Assembly (NCBI GenBank): GCA_030446775.1
Contig: JAUJMQ010000002.1
Span: forward strand, 1 to 64,000
Length of the DNA stretch: 64,000 bases
From: Egibacteraceae bacterium
GTDB lineage: Bacteria; Actinomycetota; Nitriliruptoria; Euzebyales; Egibacteraceae
Direction: 5' to 3'
Below, one piece after another: positions 21,460 through 30,603 of this stretch. Below the pieces are notes generated by a model. The model did not search any database, was not told the origin of the DNA, and saw only the letters and a program-made list of their open reading frames with translations. Position 1 is the first letter of the stretch, and each line of letters opens with the position of its first letter. The position numbers were made by a program, and so were the translations under genes.

Positions 21460-22002
21460 TCAGCCGCCCGGGCGGACCGCGGCGATCTCGTCCCCGTCGG
21501 CGTCGAGCGCCACGACGCGATCCGGCTTCGTCCCGGCCGGCAGCTCCGTGGCGAAGAAGCCCACCGGGAAGCCGAGCTCGTCGGCCCGCACCGGCGCGGT
21601 GACCGGCGCGCCGGCCGTCGGCTCGACGACGACCTCGCCCACGGACTCGGCCGCGACGCCGATCAGCACGACGAGGTCGTCGCCCAGCGCGACCCCGCGC
21701 ACCCCCTGGAGCGGCTCGCCGGTGTCGGCGGCGGCGCAGGCACGCTCGACGACCTCGGCCCGGTAGCGCAGCTCCACGCAGTTGTCGCTGCCGTCGAAAC
21801 GGGCGACCGCCTCCCAGACCTGGCCGTCGAGCGTCCCGCTGTCGATCGGCTCGCGCAGGGTCCGCGGGTGCTGCTCCTGGCGCACCCGCTCCTGGAGCGC
21901 GGGCGCGACGGCGGCGCCACCGACCCCGAACACGACGGCGGCCGCGACGCCGACGACGACGAGCGCACGACCGGACAGCGTGCGGCCCTCGGGCGACTCC
22001 AT
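21460..22002 (-). CDS. Hypothetical membrane-anchored protein
   Basis: MESPEGRTLSGRALVVVGVAAAVVFGVGGAAVAPALQERVRQ...; one N-terminal TM. Confidence 0.5.
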   Translation of the reverse strand: MESPEGRTLSGRALVVVGVAAAVVFGVGGAAVAPALQERVRQEQHPRTLREPIDSGTLDGQVWEAVARFDGSDNCVELRYRAEVVERACAAADTGEPLQGVRGVALGDDLVVLIGVAAESVGEVVVEPTAGAPVTAPVRADELGFPVGFFATELPAGTKPDRVVALDADGDEIAAVRPGG

Positions 22003-22009
22003 GCCCCCT

Positions 22010-23236
22010 ATGCTCGCACGCGTGCGCAGCGACCTGATCGTCCTGTCCGACGTGCTGGCCGCCGCCCAGCGGTTGACCGGCGTCGTCCAGGTGACGCCGC
22101 TGGAGCCCTCGCGGGCCGTCTCGGAGCTGGTCGGTGTCCGCACGCTGCTCAAGTGCGAGCACCTGCAGCGGACGGGCTCGTTCAAGATGCGCGGCGCGTA
22201 CAACCGCATCGCCCAGCTCAGCGACGACGAGCGCGCCCGCGGGGTGGCCTGCGCCTCGGCAGGCAACCACGCCCAGGGGGTCGCCCTGTCCGCGCAGCTG
22301 CTCGGCGTGAAGGCGACGGTCTTCATGCCGGCTGGCGCGCCGCTGCCCAAGGTCGAGGCGACGCGGGCCTACGGCGCCGAGGTGGTGCTGTCGGGGGAGG
22401 GCTTCGACGACGCGTTCGACGCCGCGCAGAAGTGGGTGGCCGACAACGGCGCGGTGTTCGTGCACCCCTTCGACCACCCCGACATCATCGCGGGGCAGGG
22501 CACCCTCGGCCTGGAGATCCTCGACCAGGTCCCCGACGCGGGGACCATCGTCGTGCCGATGGGCGGCGGCGGGCTGATCTCCGGGGTCGCCGCGGCCGCG
22601 AAGGCCCGCCGCCCCGACGTGCGCGTCGTCGGGGTGGAGGCGGCGGCCGCAGCGGCGTTCCCGGCATCGCTGGAGGCCGGGCACCCGGTGACCCTGGAGG
22701 CCGTCGCCACGATCGCGGACGGCATCGCGGTCAAGACCCCCGGGGAGCTGACGCTGGCCCACGTGCGGGCCTACGTCGACGAGGTCGTCACCGTGAGCGA
22801 CGAGGCGATCGCCAGGGCGGTGCTGCTCCTCGTGGAGCGGGCCAAGCAGGTGGTCGAGCCGTCGGGTGCGGCGGGTCTGGCGGCGGTGCTGTCCGGGGCG
22901 GCGACCCTCGTCGGGCCGGTTGTCGTGCTGCTGTGCGGCGGCAACGTCGACCCGCTGCTGCTCATGCGGATCATCTCCTCGGGGATGGTGGAGGAGGGTC
23001 GCTACCTCACGCTGCGCACGCGCCTCGCGGACCGGCCGGGCGCCCTGTCGCGGCTGCTGGGCCTGCTCGCCGGCGTCGGGGGCAACGTCGTGGCCGTCGA
23101 GCACCACCGGCACGGCACCCGGTTGGGGCTGCAAGAAGTCGAGGTCGCGCTGGAGATCGAGACCCGCGGGCCGGCCCATATCGACGAGGTGCTCGCCGTC
23201 CTCGCCGGCGACGGTTACCCGGTGAGAAGGGACTAG
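22010..23236 (+). CDS. ilvA: Threonine ammonia-lyase with C-terminal ACT domain
   Basis: LKCEHLQRTGSFKMRGAYN (PLP Lys), SAGNHAQGVALSA, VPMGGGGLISGVA; C-terminal TRLADRPGALSRLLGLLAGVGGNVVAVEHHR. Confidence 0.94.
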   Translation: MLARVRSDLIVLSDVLAAAQRLTGVVQVTPLEPSRAVSELVGVRTLLKCEHLQRTGSFKMRGAYNRIAQLSDDERARGVACASAGNHAQGVALSAQLLGVKATVFMPAGAPLPKVEATRAYGAEVVLSGEGFDDAFDAAQKWVADNGAVFVHPFDHPDIIAGQGTLGLEILDQVPDAGTIVVPMGGGGLISGVAAAAKARRPDVRVVGVEAAAAAAFPASLEAGHPVTLEAVATIADGIAVKTPGELTLAHVRAYVDEVVTVSDEAIARAVLLLVERAKQVVEPSGAAGLAAVLSGAATLVGPVVVLLCGGNVDPLLLMRIISSGMVEEGRYLTLRTRLADRPGALSRLLGLLAGVGGNVVAVEHHRHGTRLGLQEVEVALEIETRGPAHIDEVLAVLAGDGYPVRRD

Positions 23237-23294
23237 GCGAGCCGGCTGCAGCAACGACCAGGTGCAGCGCACCATCCGTCGCGCCGTCCCCGTC

Positions 23295-24248
23295 TCAGGG
23301 CAGGCGCGGGGCCAGCTCGTCGGTCCAGAAACGGAAGAAGCCGTCGACGTCATCGGCGATCTGCACCACGCAGATCTCGTCGTAGCCGGCGTCGACGAAC
23401 TTCGTGATCGCCTCGACCGAGACCTCGGGGTCCGGGCCGCAGGCGACCATCTCTGTGACGTCGGACTCGCGCACGGTCGCCACCGCGGCCTCGAAGTTCA
23501 CCGGGTTGGGCAGCTCGGCCTGCACCTTCCAGCCCAGGACGCCGAACGCGAAGCGCATCGCCAGCCGCTTCGCGCGCGCCTCGTCGGCGTCGTAGCTGAT
23601 CGCCACCTGGCCGATCTTGCGCTTGCCGGCGCCGGCCTCCTTCTCGTAGGCCGCCACGAGCTCGGCGTCCGGCTCGGTCGAGACGAAGTGGGCGTCCAGC
23701 TGCGCCGCCATCGCGATGGACGCGGCGCCGCTGCCGGCGATCGCGATCGGCACGGGCTCGTCGGGCAGCGAGTACAGCCGCGCGTCCTCGACGGTGACGT
23801 GCTTGCCGCGGTAGGTGACGAACTCGCCGGTCCACAGCAGCCGCATCGCCTCGACGGCCTCGGCGAGCATCTCGTGGCGGATGTCGATCGACGGCCAGCC
23901 GGCGCCGACGACGTGCTCGTTGAGCCGCTCGCCGGCGCCCAGCCCGAGGGTGAACCGCCCGTCGCTCAGAATCGCGATCGTGGCCGCCGCCTGGGCGATG
24001 ATCGCGGGGTGGTAGCGGATGATCGGGCAGGTCACGAGCGTGGTGAGCCCGATCCGCTCGGTCGCGTGCGCGACGGCCCCCAGGACGCTCCAGGCGAACG
24101 GGCTGTCGCTGTGGCTGTCCAGCCACGGATGGAAGTGGTCGGAGATGACCGCAAAGTCAAAGCCCGTCTCCTCCGCCCGCTGCGCCTGCCCGACGAGCGC
24201 CTTCGGGCCGTTCAGCTCGCTGAACAGGGTGTAGCCCCACTTGACCAT
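23295..24248 (-). CDS. LLM-class F420-dependent oxidoreductase (FGD-like)
   Basis: WGYTLFSELNGPKALVGQAQRAEETGFDFAVISDHFHPW...GRFTLGLGAGERLNEHVVG. Confidence 0.9.
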   Translation of the reverse strand: MVKWGYTLFSELNGPKALVGQAQRAEETGFDFAVISDHFHPWLDSHSDSPFAWSVLGAVAHATERIGLTTLVTCPIIRYHPAIIAQAAATIAILSDGRFTLGLGAGERLNEHVVGAGWPSIDIRHEMLAEAVEAMRLLWTGEFVTYRGKHVTVEDARLYSLPDEPVPIAIAGSGAASIAMAAQLDAHFVSTEPDAELVAAYEKEAGAGKRKIGQVAISYDADEARAKRLAMRFAFGVLGWKVQAELPNPVNFEAAVATVRESDVTEMVACGPDPEVSVEAITKFVDAGYDEICVVQIADDVDGFFRFWTDELAPRLP

Positions 24249-24374
24249 CGAGCACTCCTCGACGCGACGCCCGTCCGGGCACTCGCCCTACCCGCCCCCC
24301 GGCCGGGTCACGCGCTTGCCGGCCGGCCCCGGCTAGGCTGCCGTCCCGGGGCGGGGGAGGGACAGGAGGGGGCG

Positions 24375-25154
24375 ATGGAGCCGGTCTACACGCCGGTCGT
24401 GGCCGCGGTGAACGGGCTGTACCGCGCGATGGGCTGGCAGGTCCGCGTCACCGGCGCCGAGCACGTCCCGGCCGCCGGGCCGGCGGTCATCGCCACGAAC
24501 CACGTCGGCTACCTCGACTTCACCTTCGTCGGCTACGGGGTCCGCGGCCGCGGGCGGCTTCTGCGCTTCCTGGCCAAGGCCGAGCTCTTCGACCACCCCG
24601 TCGCCGGGCCGCTGATGCGCGGGATGAAGCACATCCCCGTCGACCGCTTCGGACGTGCGGCCGACGTCCTGGCCGTGGCCGAGGCGGCGCTGCGGCGCGG
24701 CGAGGTCGTCGCGATGTTCCCCGAGGGCACGATCAGCCGCTCGTTCGTCCCCGCGGCGGGCAAGTCCGGCGCCGCCCGGATGGCGTTGGACACCGGCGCC
24801 CCGCTGATCCCCGGCGCGGTGTGGGGCAGCCAGCGGCTGCTGACCAAGGGCCGTCCGCGCAACCTCCAGCGCAACGTCGTCGTCACCGTCGACTTCGGGC
24901 CGCCGGTCGCCGCCACGGCGGGCGAGGACGCGGGTGCGGTGACGCGACGGCTGATGGCGGCGATCGGTGAGCTCACCGATCGCGCGTCGCGCGACTACCC
25001 GCAGCGTCCGGCCGGCGAGCACGACCGCTGGTGGCTGCCCGCCCACCTCGGCGGTGGCGCCCCCAGCGTGGAGGAGTCCGCCGCGCTCGCGGCGGTCGAG
25101 TCGGCCGAGCGCCGGGCGCGGCGCCGGCAGGAGCGGAAGGCAGCAGCGCCATGA
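24375..25154 (+). CDS. 1-acyl-sn-glycerol-3-phosphate acyltransferase family protein (PlsC)
   Basis: [15 protein letters not shown] (NHxxxxD), [10 protein letters not shown]. Confidence 0.92.
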   Translation: MEPVYTPVVAAVNGLYRAMGWQVRVTGAEHVPAAGPAVIATNHVGYLDFTFVGYGVRGRGRLLRFLAKAELFDHPVAGPLMRGMKHIPVDRFGRAADVLAVAEAALRRGEVVAMFPEGTISRSFVPAAGKSGAARMALDTGAPLIPGAVWGSQRLLTKGRPRNLQRNVVVTVDFGPPVAATAGEDAGAVTRRLMAAIGELTDRASRDYPQRPAGEHDRWWLPAHLGGGAPSVEESAALAAVESAERRARRRQERKAAAP

Positions 25155-25357
25155 GCGACCGGACCTACAAGATCACCGAGATCGTCGGGACGTCGCCGGA
25201 CGGCGTCGACGCCGCGATCCGCAATGCGGTCGCCAAGGCGGCCGAGACGCTGCGCAACCTCGACTGGTTCGAGGTCGTCGACATCCGTGGCCACCTCAGC
25301 GACGGGCGCATCGCCCACACCCAGGTGACGATGAAGGTGGGGTTCCGCCTGGAGTGA
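25151..25357 (+). CDS. Dodecin family protein
   Basis: [63 protein letters not shown]. Confidence 0.96.
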   Translation: MSDRTYKITEIVGTSPDGVDAAIRNAVAKAAETLRNLDWFEVVDIRGHLSDGRIAHTQVTMKVGFRLE

Positions 25358-25376
25358 CGCCCACGCTCGTCGGACG

Positions 25377-25799
25377 CTAGCCGTCCGGCAGCGTCACCGA
25401 GGTCGCGCGGAACACCGGGCCGACCTGGCAGGTGGTCATCACGTCGGGCGCCTCCTGCCCGCCGACGGTCACGGTGTCGCCCGTGCGGGCGACGGCGCCG
25501 TCGGGTCCGGTGAGCGTCAGCGGGCGCAGGCGCAGGCGCCAGCCGCCCGGATACTCGACCTGCCAGCGGGTCGAGCCGTCGTCGATCCACGCGCACCCGC
25601 CCTCCAGCTGCGCGTCGCCGCCCAGCGTGCCGGTGATCCGCACCGGCGCGGCGGCCTCCGACCCCGCGGTCTCCTCCGGCGCCGAAGGCGTCGGGTCGGC
25701 CGCTGGGGACGACCCGCCGGCGTCGGCCGCCCCGCCGCACGCGCTCAGCAACAGAGCGGCCGCGCCGACGAGCAGGCGTGTCGGTCGCATGCGGCACAC
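25377..25799 (-). CDS. Hypothetical lipoprotein
   Basis: Lipobox LLSAC. Confidence 0.6.
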   Translation of the reverse strand: MCRMRPTRLLVGAAALLLSACGGAADAGGSSPAADPTPSAPEETAGSEAAAPVRITGTLGGDAQLEGGCAWIDDGSTRWQVEYPGGWRLRLRPLTLTGPDGAVARTGDTVTVGGQEAPDVMTTCQVGPVFRATSVTLPDG

Positions 25800-25810
25800 T
25801 CCGGGTCGCG

Positions 25811-27583
25811 ATGGTCTCCGTCCAACCCTACGTGCACGCCCGCACCGCCGACCAGGCCGCCGCCTGGCTGTCGGAGCTCGGCGACGTCCCGATGGTCGCG
25901 GTCGACACCGAGACCAGCGGCTGGGACCCGTACAGCGACCGGCTGCGGCTCGTGCAGGTCGCGGCCGGCCCCCAGCACCCGGTGCTGGTGCTCGACGCCG
26001 AGCACGTCGATCCCGCGGCCCTCGGCCCGCTGCTCGGCGACCCGGGGGTCTTGAAGGTCTTCCACCACGCCGCGTTCGACCTGCGGTTCCTGGCGACCGC
26101 CGGCGTGCGGGTCTCCCGCGTCGCCGACACGATGCTCGCCCAGCAGCTGCTCGACGGCGGCGAGAAGACCAACGCCGGCGTGGGGCTGGCCGGGCTGGCG
26201 TCGTTCCGGCTCGGGATGGAGCTCGACAAGTCCGTGCGCGACTCGTTCGGAGGTCGCGAGCCGGTCAGCGCGGCGCAGCTGCGCTACGCCGCCGACGACG
26301 CGGTGGCGACCCTGGCCGTGTTCGACCAGCAGTGGCGCGAGCTCGTCGGCCACGGACTCGTGCGCGTCGCGAAGCTGGAGTTCGGCGCCCTGCCGGTGCT
26401 CGCCGACCTCCAGCTGCGGGGCGTCGCGTTCGACGCGCCGCGCTGGGCGGGCGTGCTCACGGTGCTCGAGGCCGAGCTTCCGCAGCTCGAGGAGCAGGTC
26501 CAGGCGGCGCTCGTGAGCCCCGACACCCCCCGCACGCTGTTCGGTCCCGAGCCGGTGAACCTCGACTCCCCCGAGCAGCTTCGCGAGGCGTTGTTGCGCC
26601 TCGGCCTGGACCTGCCCAGCACCCGCGAGACGGTCCTGCGCGACCACCGCGAGCACCCGGCCGTCGGGGCGCTGCTGGAGTACCGCCAGGTCGCCAAGAT
26701 CACGTCGAACTGGGGCGGGGACTGGCACGCCCGCGTCGTACACCCCCGCACCCGTCGGGTCCACGCCGACTGGCGCCAGATCGTCGGCACCGGCCGGATC
26801 GCCTGCAGCGACCCGAACCTGACCCAGGTGCCGAAGGAGGGTCGCTACCGTGCCTGCTTCGGCGGAGAGGAGGGCCGCGCCCTCGTCGTCGCCGACTACT
26901 CCCAGCAGGAGCTGCGGATCCTCGCGGCGGTGTCGGGCGACGCCGCGCTGAATGAGGTGTTCACGCGGGGCGGCGACCTGCACCGCACCACCGCCGCGAT
27001 GGCCTTCCGCGTCGCCGAGGACGCGGTGACGCCCACGCAGCGCGCCGCCGCCAAGGCGCTGAACTTCGGCCTGATGTACGGGATGGGCGCCCCCGGGTTC
27101 GCGCGGGCGACCGGCATGGACCTGGCGGCCGCCCAGCAGGCGATGCAGCGCTACTTCGACGCCTTCCCCGCCGTCGCGGCGTGGCTGGCCGAGGCGGAGG
27201 CCGCCGGCAAGCGCAGCGGCCGGGTCCGCACCCCGATGGGCCGCATCCGCACGCTGGACCCCGCCGCCGGCAGCGTCGTGACGCTGTCGCGCAACGCCCC
27301 GATCCAGGGTGCGGGGGCCGACATGACCAAGCTCGCGCTCGCCGAGGTGGACCGCCGGCTGGCCGAGCGCTTCGGCCGCGACGGCCGCGACGGTCCCGTG
27401 CGCCGCGACGGTCTCGTCCTGGTCGTCCACGACGAGCTGGTCGCCGACGTGCCCGCCGCCGACGCCGAGGAGGCGGCGGCCCTGGTCACCGACGGGATGC
27501 TCACCGCCGCCCGCGAGATCCTGGGCGACGTCCCCGCCGCGGTCGACGCCGAGGTCCGCCCCCGCTGGGGGCAGGCCGGCTGA
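25811..27583 (+). CDS. Family-A DNA polymerase with 3'-5' exonuclease and no 5'-nuclease domain
   Basis: Exo motifs DTETSGWDP, HHAAFDLRFL, YAADDAVAT; pol motifs ADYSQQELRILA, RAAAKALNFGLMYGMG, LVVHDELVAD. Confidence 0.92.
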   Translation: MVSVQPYVHARTADQAAAWLSELGDVPMVAVDTETSGWDPYSDRLRLVQVAAGPQHPVLVLDAEHVDPAALGPLLGDPGVLKVFHHAAFDLRFLATAGVRVSRVADTMLAQQLLDGGEKTNAGVGLAGLASFRLGMELDKSVRDSFGGREPVSAAQLRYAADDAVATLAVFDQQWRELVGHGLVRVAKLEFGALPVLADLQLRGVAFDAPRWAGVLTVLEAELPQLEEQVQAALVSPDTPRTLFGPEPVNLDSPEQLREALLRLGLDLPSTRETVLRDHREHPAVGALLEYRQVAKITSNWGGDWHARVVHPRTRRVHADWRQIVGTGRIACSDPNLTQVPKEGRYRACFGGEEGRALVVADYSQQELRILAAVSGDAALNEVFTRGGDLHRTTAAMAFRVAEDAVTPTQRAAAKALNFGLMYGMGAPGFARATGMDLAAAQQAMQRYFDAFPAVAAWLAEAEAAGKRSGRVRTPMGRIRTLDPAAGSVVTLSRNAPIQGAGADMTKLALAEVDRRLAERFGRDGRDGPVRRDGLVLVVHDELVADVPAADAEEAAALVTDGMLTAAREILGDVPAAVDAEVRPRWGQAG

Positions 27584-27637
27584 GCGATCAGCGGGCCAAG
27601 GGGGCAGGCCTGGCGGGGCGGTGTGGCCGGGCGGCGG

Positions 27638-30406
27638 TCAGACCGACGAGAAGCGGGCGCCGCTGCCGCTGTAGTGGGGCAGCCCGCGCGAGAGCATGCG
27701 CCCGACCGCCTCCGGCTCGCCGGGGTGTGCCAGGAAGTAGCCCTGGGCGAGCTGGCAGCCGAGCATCGACAGCCAGTCCATCTGCCGGCGGTGCTCGACG
27801 CCCTCGGCCACCGAGACCAGGCCCAGGGCGTTCGCGAGCCGCACGGCGGCACCCACGATCGCGGTGTCGGCGCCGTCGGTGCCGATGTCGGCGACGAAGG
27901 AGCGGTCGATCTTGAGCATGTCGACCGGCAGGAGCTTGAGGTGGCTCAGCGACGAGTACCCGGTGCCGAAGTCGTCGACGGCGATCCGCACGCCCATGTC
28001 GCGCAACCCGAGCAGCGCCGCCTCGGCCGTGCCCAGATCCTGCAGCAGCGCGCTCTCGGTGATCTCCAGCATGAGCGCGGTGGGGTCGGTGCCGAAGTCC
28101 GACAGCGCCGTCGCCACGATGGCACCGAAGTTCGGGTCGGCGAGCTGGCGGGCCGAGACGTTGACCGTCATCGTCAGCGGACGGGTCGGCGCGAGCTCGG
28201 CGCGCCAGGCGGTCAGCTGCGCGCACGCGGTCCGCACCACCCATGCGCCCATCGGCACGATGAGCCCGCTCTCCTCGGCCACGCCGATGAAGCCGGCCGG
28301 ACCGATCACCCCCCGCTCGGGGTGCTGCCAGCGCACGAGCGCCTCCGCGCCCACGACGCCGCCGGTCTCGACGTCGACGAGCGGCTGGTACAGCAGGCGC
28401 AGCTGGTCGGCGTCGATGGCCCGGCGCAGGTCGCGCTCGAGCTCGAGCACCGACCCCTGCCCGCGCGGCGCCGGGGCGGCGGTGTAGAGCTCGAAGCGGG
28501 CCTTGCCCCTGGCCTTCGCCTGGTACATCGCGGTGTCGGCCTGGGTGAGCAGCGACTCGCCGTCGACGGTCGTCGTGCCCAGCGCAACGCCCATGCTGAC
28601 CGTCGGCGTCAGCTCGTGGTCGTGCAGGCGCAGCGGGCGACCGAGCGCCGCGACGACGCGCCCCGCCTCGACGGCCGCCGCCTCCTCCGACTCGATGCCC
28701 GCCAGGCACACGACGAACTCGTCGCCGCCGAAGCGGGCGGCCATGTCGCCCGGGCGCAGCACGTCGACGAGCCGCTCCGCCATGGCGACCAGGAGCCGGT
28801 CGCCGGCGTCGTGCCCGAGGCTGTCGTTGACGACCTTGAAGCGGTCGAGATCGAAGAACAGCAGCCCGACGGGGGAGTGACGGGTCGGGTCGGCGAGCGC
28901 TTCGGACAGGCACTCCATGAAGTACGCGCGGTTGGGCAGCCCGGTGAGGTGGTCGTGGCGGGCGCGGTAGGCCAGCTCGGCCGCCAGGCGCTGGCTGGCG
29001 CGCTGCGCCTCGACCTCGGCGGTCACGTCCTCGATCGAGCCCACCCAGCCGGTGACCGCACCGTCGTCGGAGCGCAGGGGCGCCGCGTGGGTCTTGACCC
29101 AGCGCAGGCTGCCGTCGGGGCGGACCATGCGCAGCCGCAGCGCCGCGGCGGACCCGCCGTCGCTCCACGCGCGGCGCAGTGCGGCCTGGTCCTCAGGGCA
29201 GAACGTCTCGGCGAGTCCGTCGCCGTGGAGGTCGGCGGCGCTGCGCTCGGACAGGGCCAGCAGCTGGTCGTTGGCGTACTCGCAGCTCCCGTCGGCGGCG
29301 AGGCCGAAGACACCCAACGGCGACTCCGCCGCCAGCGACCGGAACCGCTGCTCACTGTGGCGCAGGTCGCCCGTACGCTGCGCGACCAGCCGTATGGCGT
29401 GGTTGGAGGACCGCCCGAGGGTCCACACGACGGTGGCGAGCATCGCCGTGAGCAGCAGCCCCGCGACGAGGATGACCTGCGGCACGGGCAGGCCGGGGGC
29501 GCCGGCCCGGCGCGGCAGTGTCTGCATGCGCAGCGTCCACAGGCGGCCGCCGGCGCTCACGGCGATCAGCCGCTCGTCGACGGGGTCGGCGGCCGCGGTG
29601 AAGCCACGTGGACGGCTCGTGACAAGCCTGCCGCCCTTCGGGGGTCCGTCGAACAGCTCGGTGCCGATCCCGTCCACGTCGCGCACCAGCACCTGGCTCA
29701 AGAACTGATCGGCGCGGAACGCGACCCCGACCCAGCCGGTCACCGCAGCGCGGCGCTCCGTGACTGTCGCCGGCGTGGCGCCGTCCCGGAACAGCGGCGT
29801 GACGAGCAGGAGCCCGACCGGCGTGCCGGGTACGTGGGGCAGCGGCACCGGTTGGCTCAGGATGCCGCTGCCGGCGTCGGTGGCACGGCGCAACGTCGTG
29901 CGGACGATGTGAAGGTTGCCGGGCACCAGACCCAGCGAGGCGGGGTCCACCTCTGGCTCGAGGTGGATGTCGCTCAGCTCCACGCGCCCGTCGGGGCCGG
30001 TGTCGGCGGCGAGGATGGCGCCGAGGCCGGGATAGCGCCGGCCGGTCAGCTGTCCGTCGCTGAACTCGTGGAACTCGTCGTGGTTGACGTGGGACGAGGC
30101 GTTGTGCAGCCCCTGGATCGCCGAGACCAGGTCGGCGTAGCGCGACAGGTGCAGGTCGGTCTGGGCGCTGACGCTGCCGGCCGCGCTCTGGAAGGAGGTG
30201 TGGGCGTTCGCGGCGATGACCTGCGCCTGGTACCGCGACAGGCTGAAGGAGGCACCGGCACCGGCCACGAGCACCGCAAGCGCCGCGGCGACGTGCCACC
30301 ACCGCCGCCCTGCGGCAGGTCCTGTCGTCACGCTCGACGCCTCCGGGGCTGGCGGGTGGTCCTCCTCCTGTCGTGGTCGGCCGATCGGCGCCGTAGTTGA
30401 GGGCAT
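27638..30406 (-). CDS. CHASE-PAS-GGDEF-EAL cyclic-di-GMP protein
   Basis: TM plus CHASE-like N-terminus; PAS; RFGGDEFVVCLAG; VGAEALVRWQHPERG, AVDDFGTGYSSLSHLK, VAEGVEHRRQ. Confidence 0.92.
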   Translation of the reverse strand: MPSTTAPIGRPRQEEDHPPAPEASSVTTGPAAGRRWWHVAAALAVLVAGAGASFSLSRYQAQVIAANAHTSFQSAAGSVSAQTDLHLSRYADLVSAIQGLHNASSHVNHDEFHEFSDGQLTGRRYPGLGAILAADTGPDGRVELSDIHLEPEVDPASLGLVPGNLHIVRTTLRRATDAGSGILSQPVPLPHVPGTPVGLLLVTPLFRDGATPATVTERRAAVTGWVGVAFRADQFLSQVLVRDVDGIGTELFDGPPKGGRLVTSRPRGFTAAADPVDERLIAVSAGGRLWTLRMQTLPRRAGAPGLPVPQVILVAGLLLTAMLATVVWTLGRSSNHAIRLVAQRTGDLRHSEQRFRSLAAESPLGVFGLAADGSCEYANDQLLALSERSAADLHGDGLAETFCPEDQAALRRAWSDGGSAAALRLRMVRPDGSLRWVKTHAAPLRSDDGAVTGWVGSIEDVTAEVEAQRASQRLAAELAYRARHDHLTGLPNRAYFMECLSEALADPTRHSPVGLLFFDLDRFKVVNDSLGHDAGDRLLVAMAERLVDVLRPGDMAARFGGDEFVVCLAGIESEEAAAVEAGRVVAALGRPLRLHDHELTPTVSMGVALGTTTVDGESLLTQADTAMYQAKARGKARFELYTAAPAPRGQGSVLELERDLRRAIDADQLRLLYQPLVDVETGGVVGAEALVRWQHPERGVIGPAGFIGVAEESGLIVPMGAWVVRTACAQLTAWRAELAPTRPLTMTVNVSARQLADPNFGAIVATALSDFGTDPTALMLEITESALLQDLGTAEAALLGLRDMGVRIAVDDFGTGYSSLSHLKLLPVDMLKIDRSFVADIGTDGADTAIVGAAVRLANALGLVSVAEGVEHRRQMDWLSMLGCQLAQGYFLAHPGEPEAVGRMLSRGLPHYSGSGARFSSV

Positions 30407-30426
30407 TCGCCGACAGGCCCAGCACG

Positions 30427-30475
30427 GCACCTCAAACGCCGGGCGGCTTGCGTCCAACGACTCCCTTCGGGAGAC
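30427..30475 (-). repeat. 49-nt leader repeat unit 2 (candidate structured RNA, proximal)
   Basis: Minus strand: gtctcccgaagggagtcgttggacgcaagccgcccggcgtttgaggtgc. Confidence 0.8.
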
Positions 30476-30485
30476 CGCCTAATAC

Positions 30486-30534
30486 GCACCTCAAACGTCG
30501 GGCGGCTTGCGTCCAACGACTCCCTTCGGGAGAC
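30486..30534 (-). repeat. 49-nt leader repeat unit 1 (candidate structured RNA, distal)
   Basis: Minus strand: gtctcccgaagggagtcgttggacgcaagccgcccgacgtttgaggtgc; 48/49 identical to unit 2; 59-bp period. Confidence 0.8.
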
Positions 30535-30603
30535 GGCCCCTGGCTTGCCGACGTCCTGGGTGCCGGTCCCCCGATTGGTCGGGGCGCTACCCGGTGGCGC
30601 TGG

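Noticed and set aside
27638-30406. GGDEF-EAL domain combination itself as novel
   Set aside because: CHASE-PAS-GGDEF-EAL is a very common architecture; only its leader sequence is unusual
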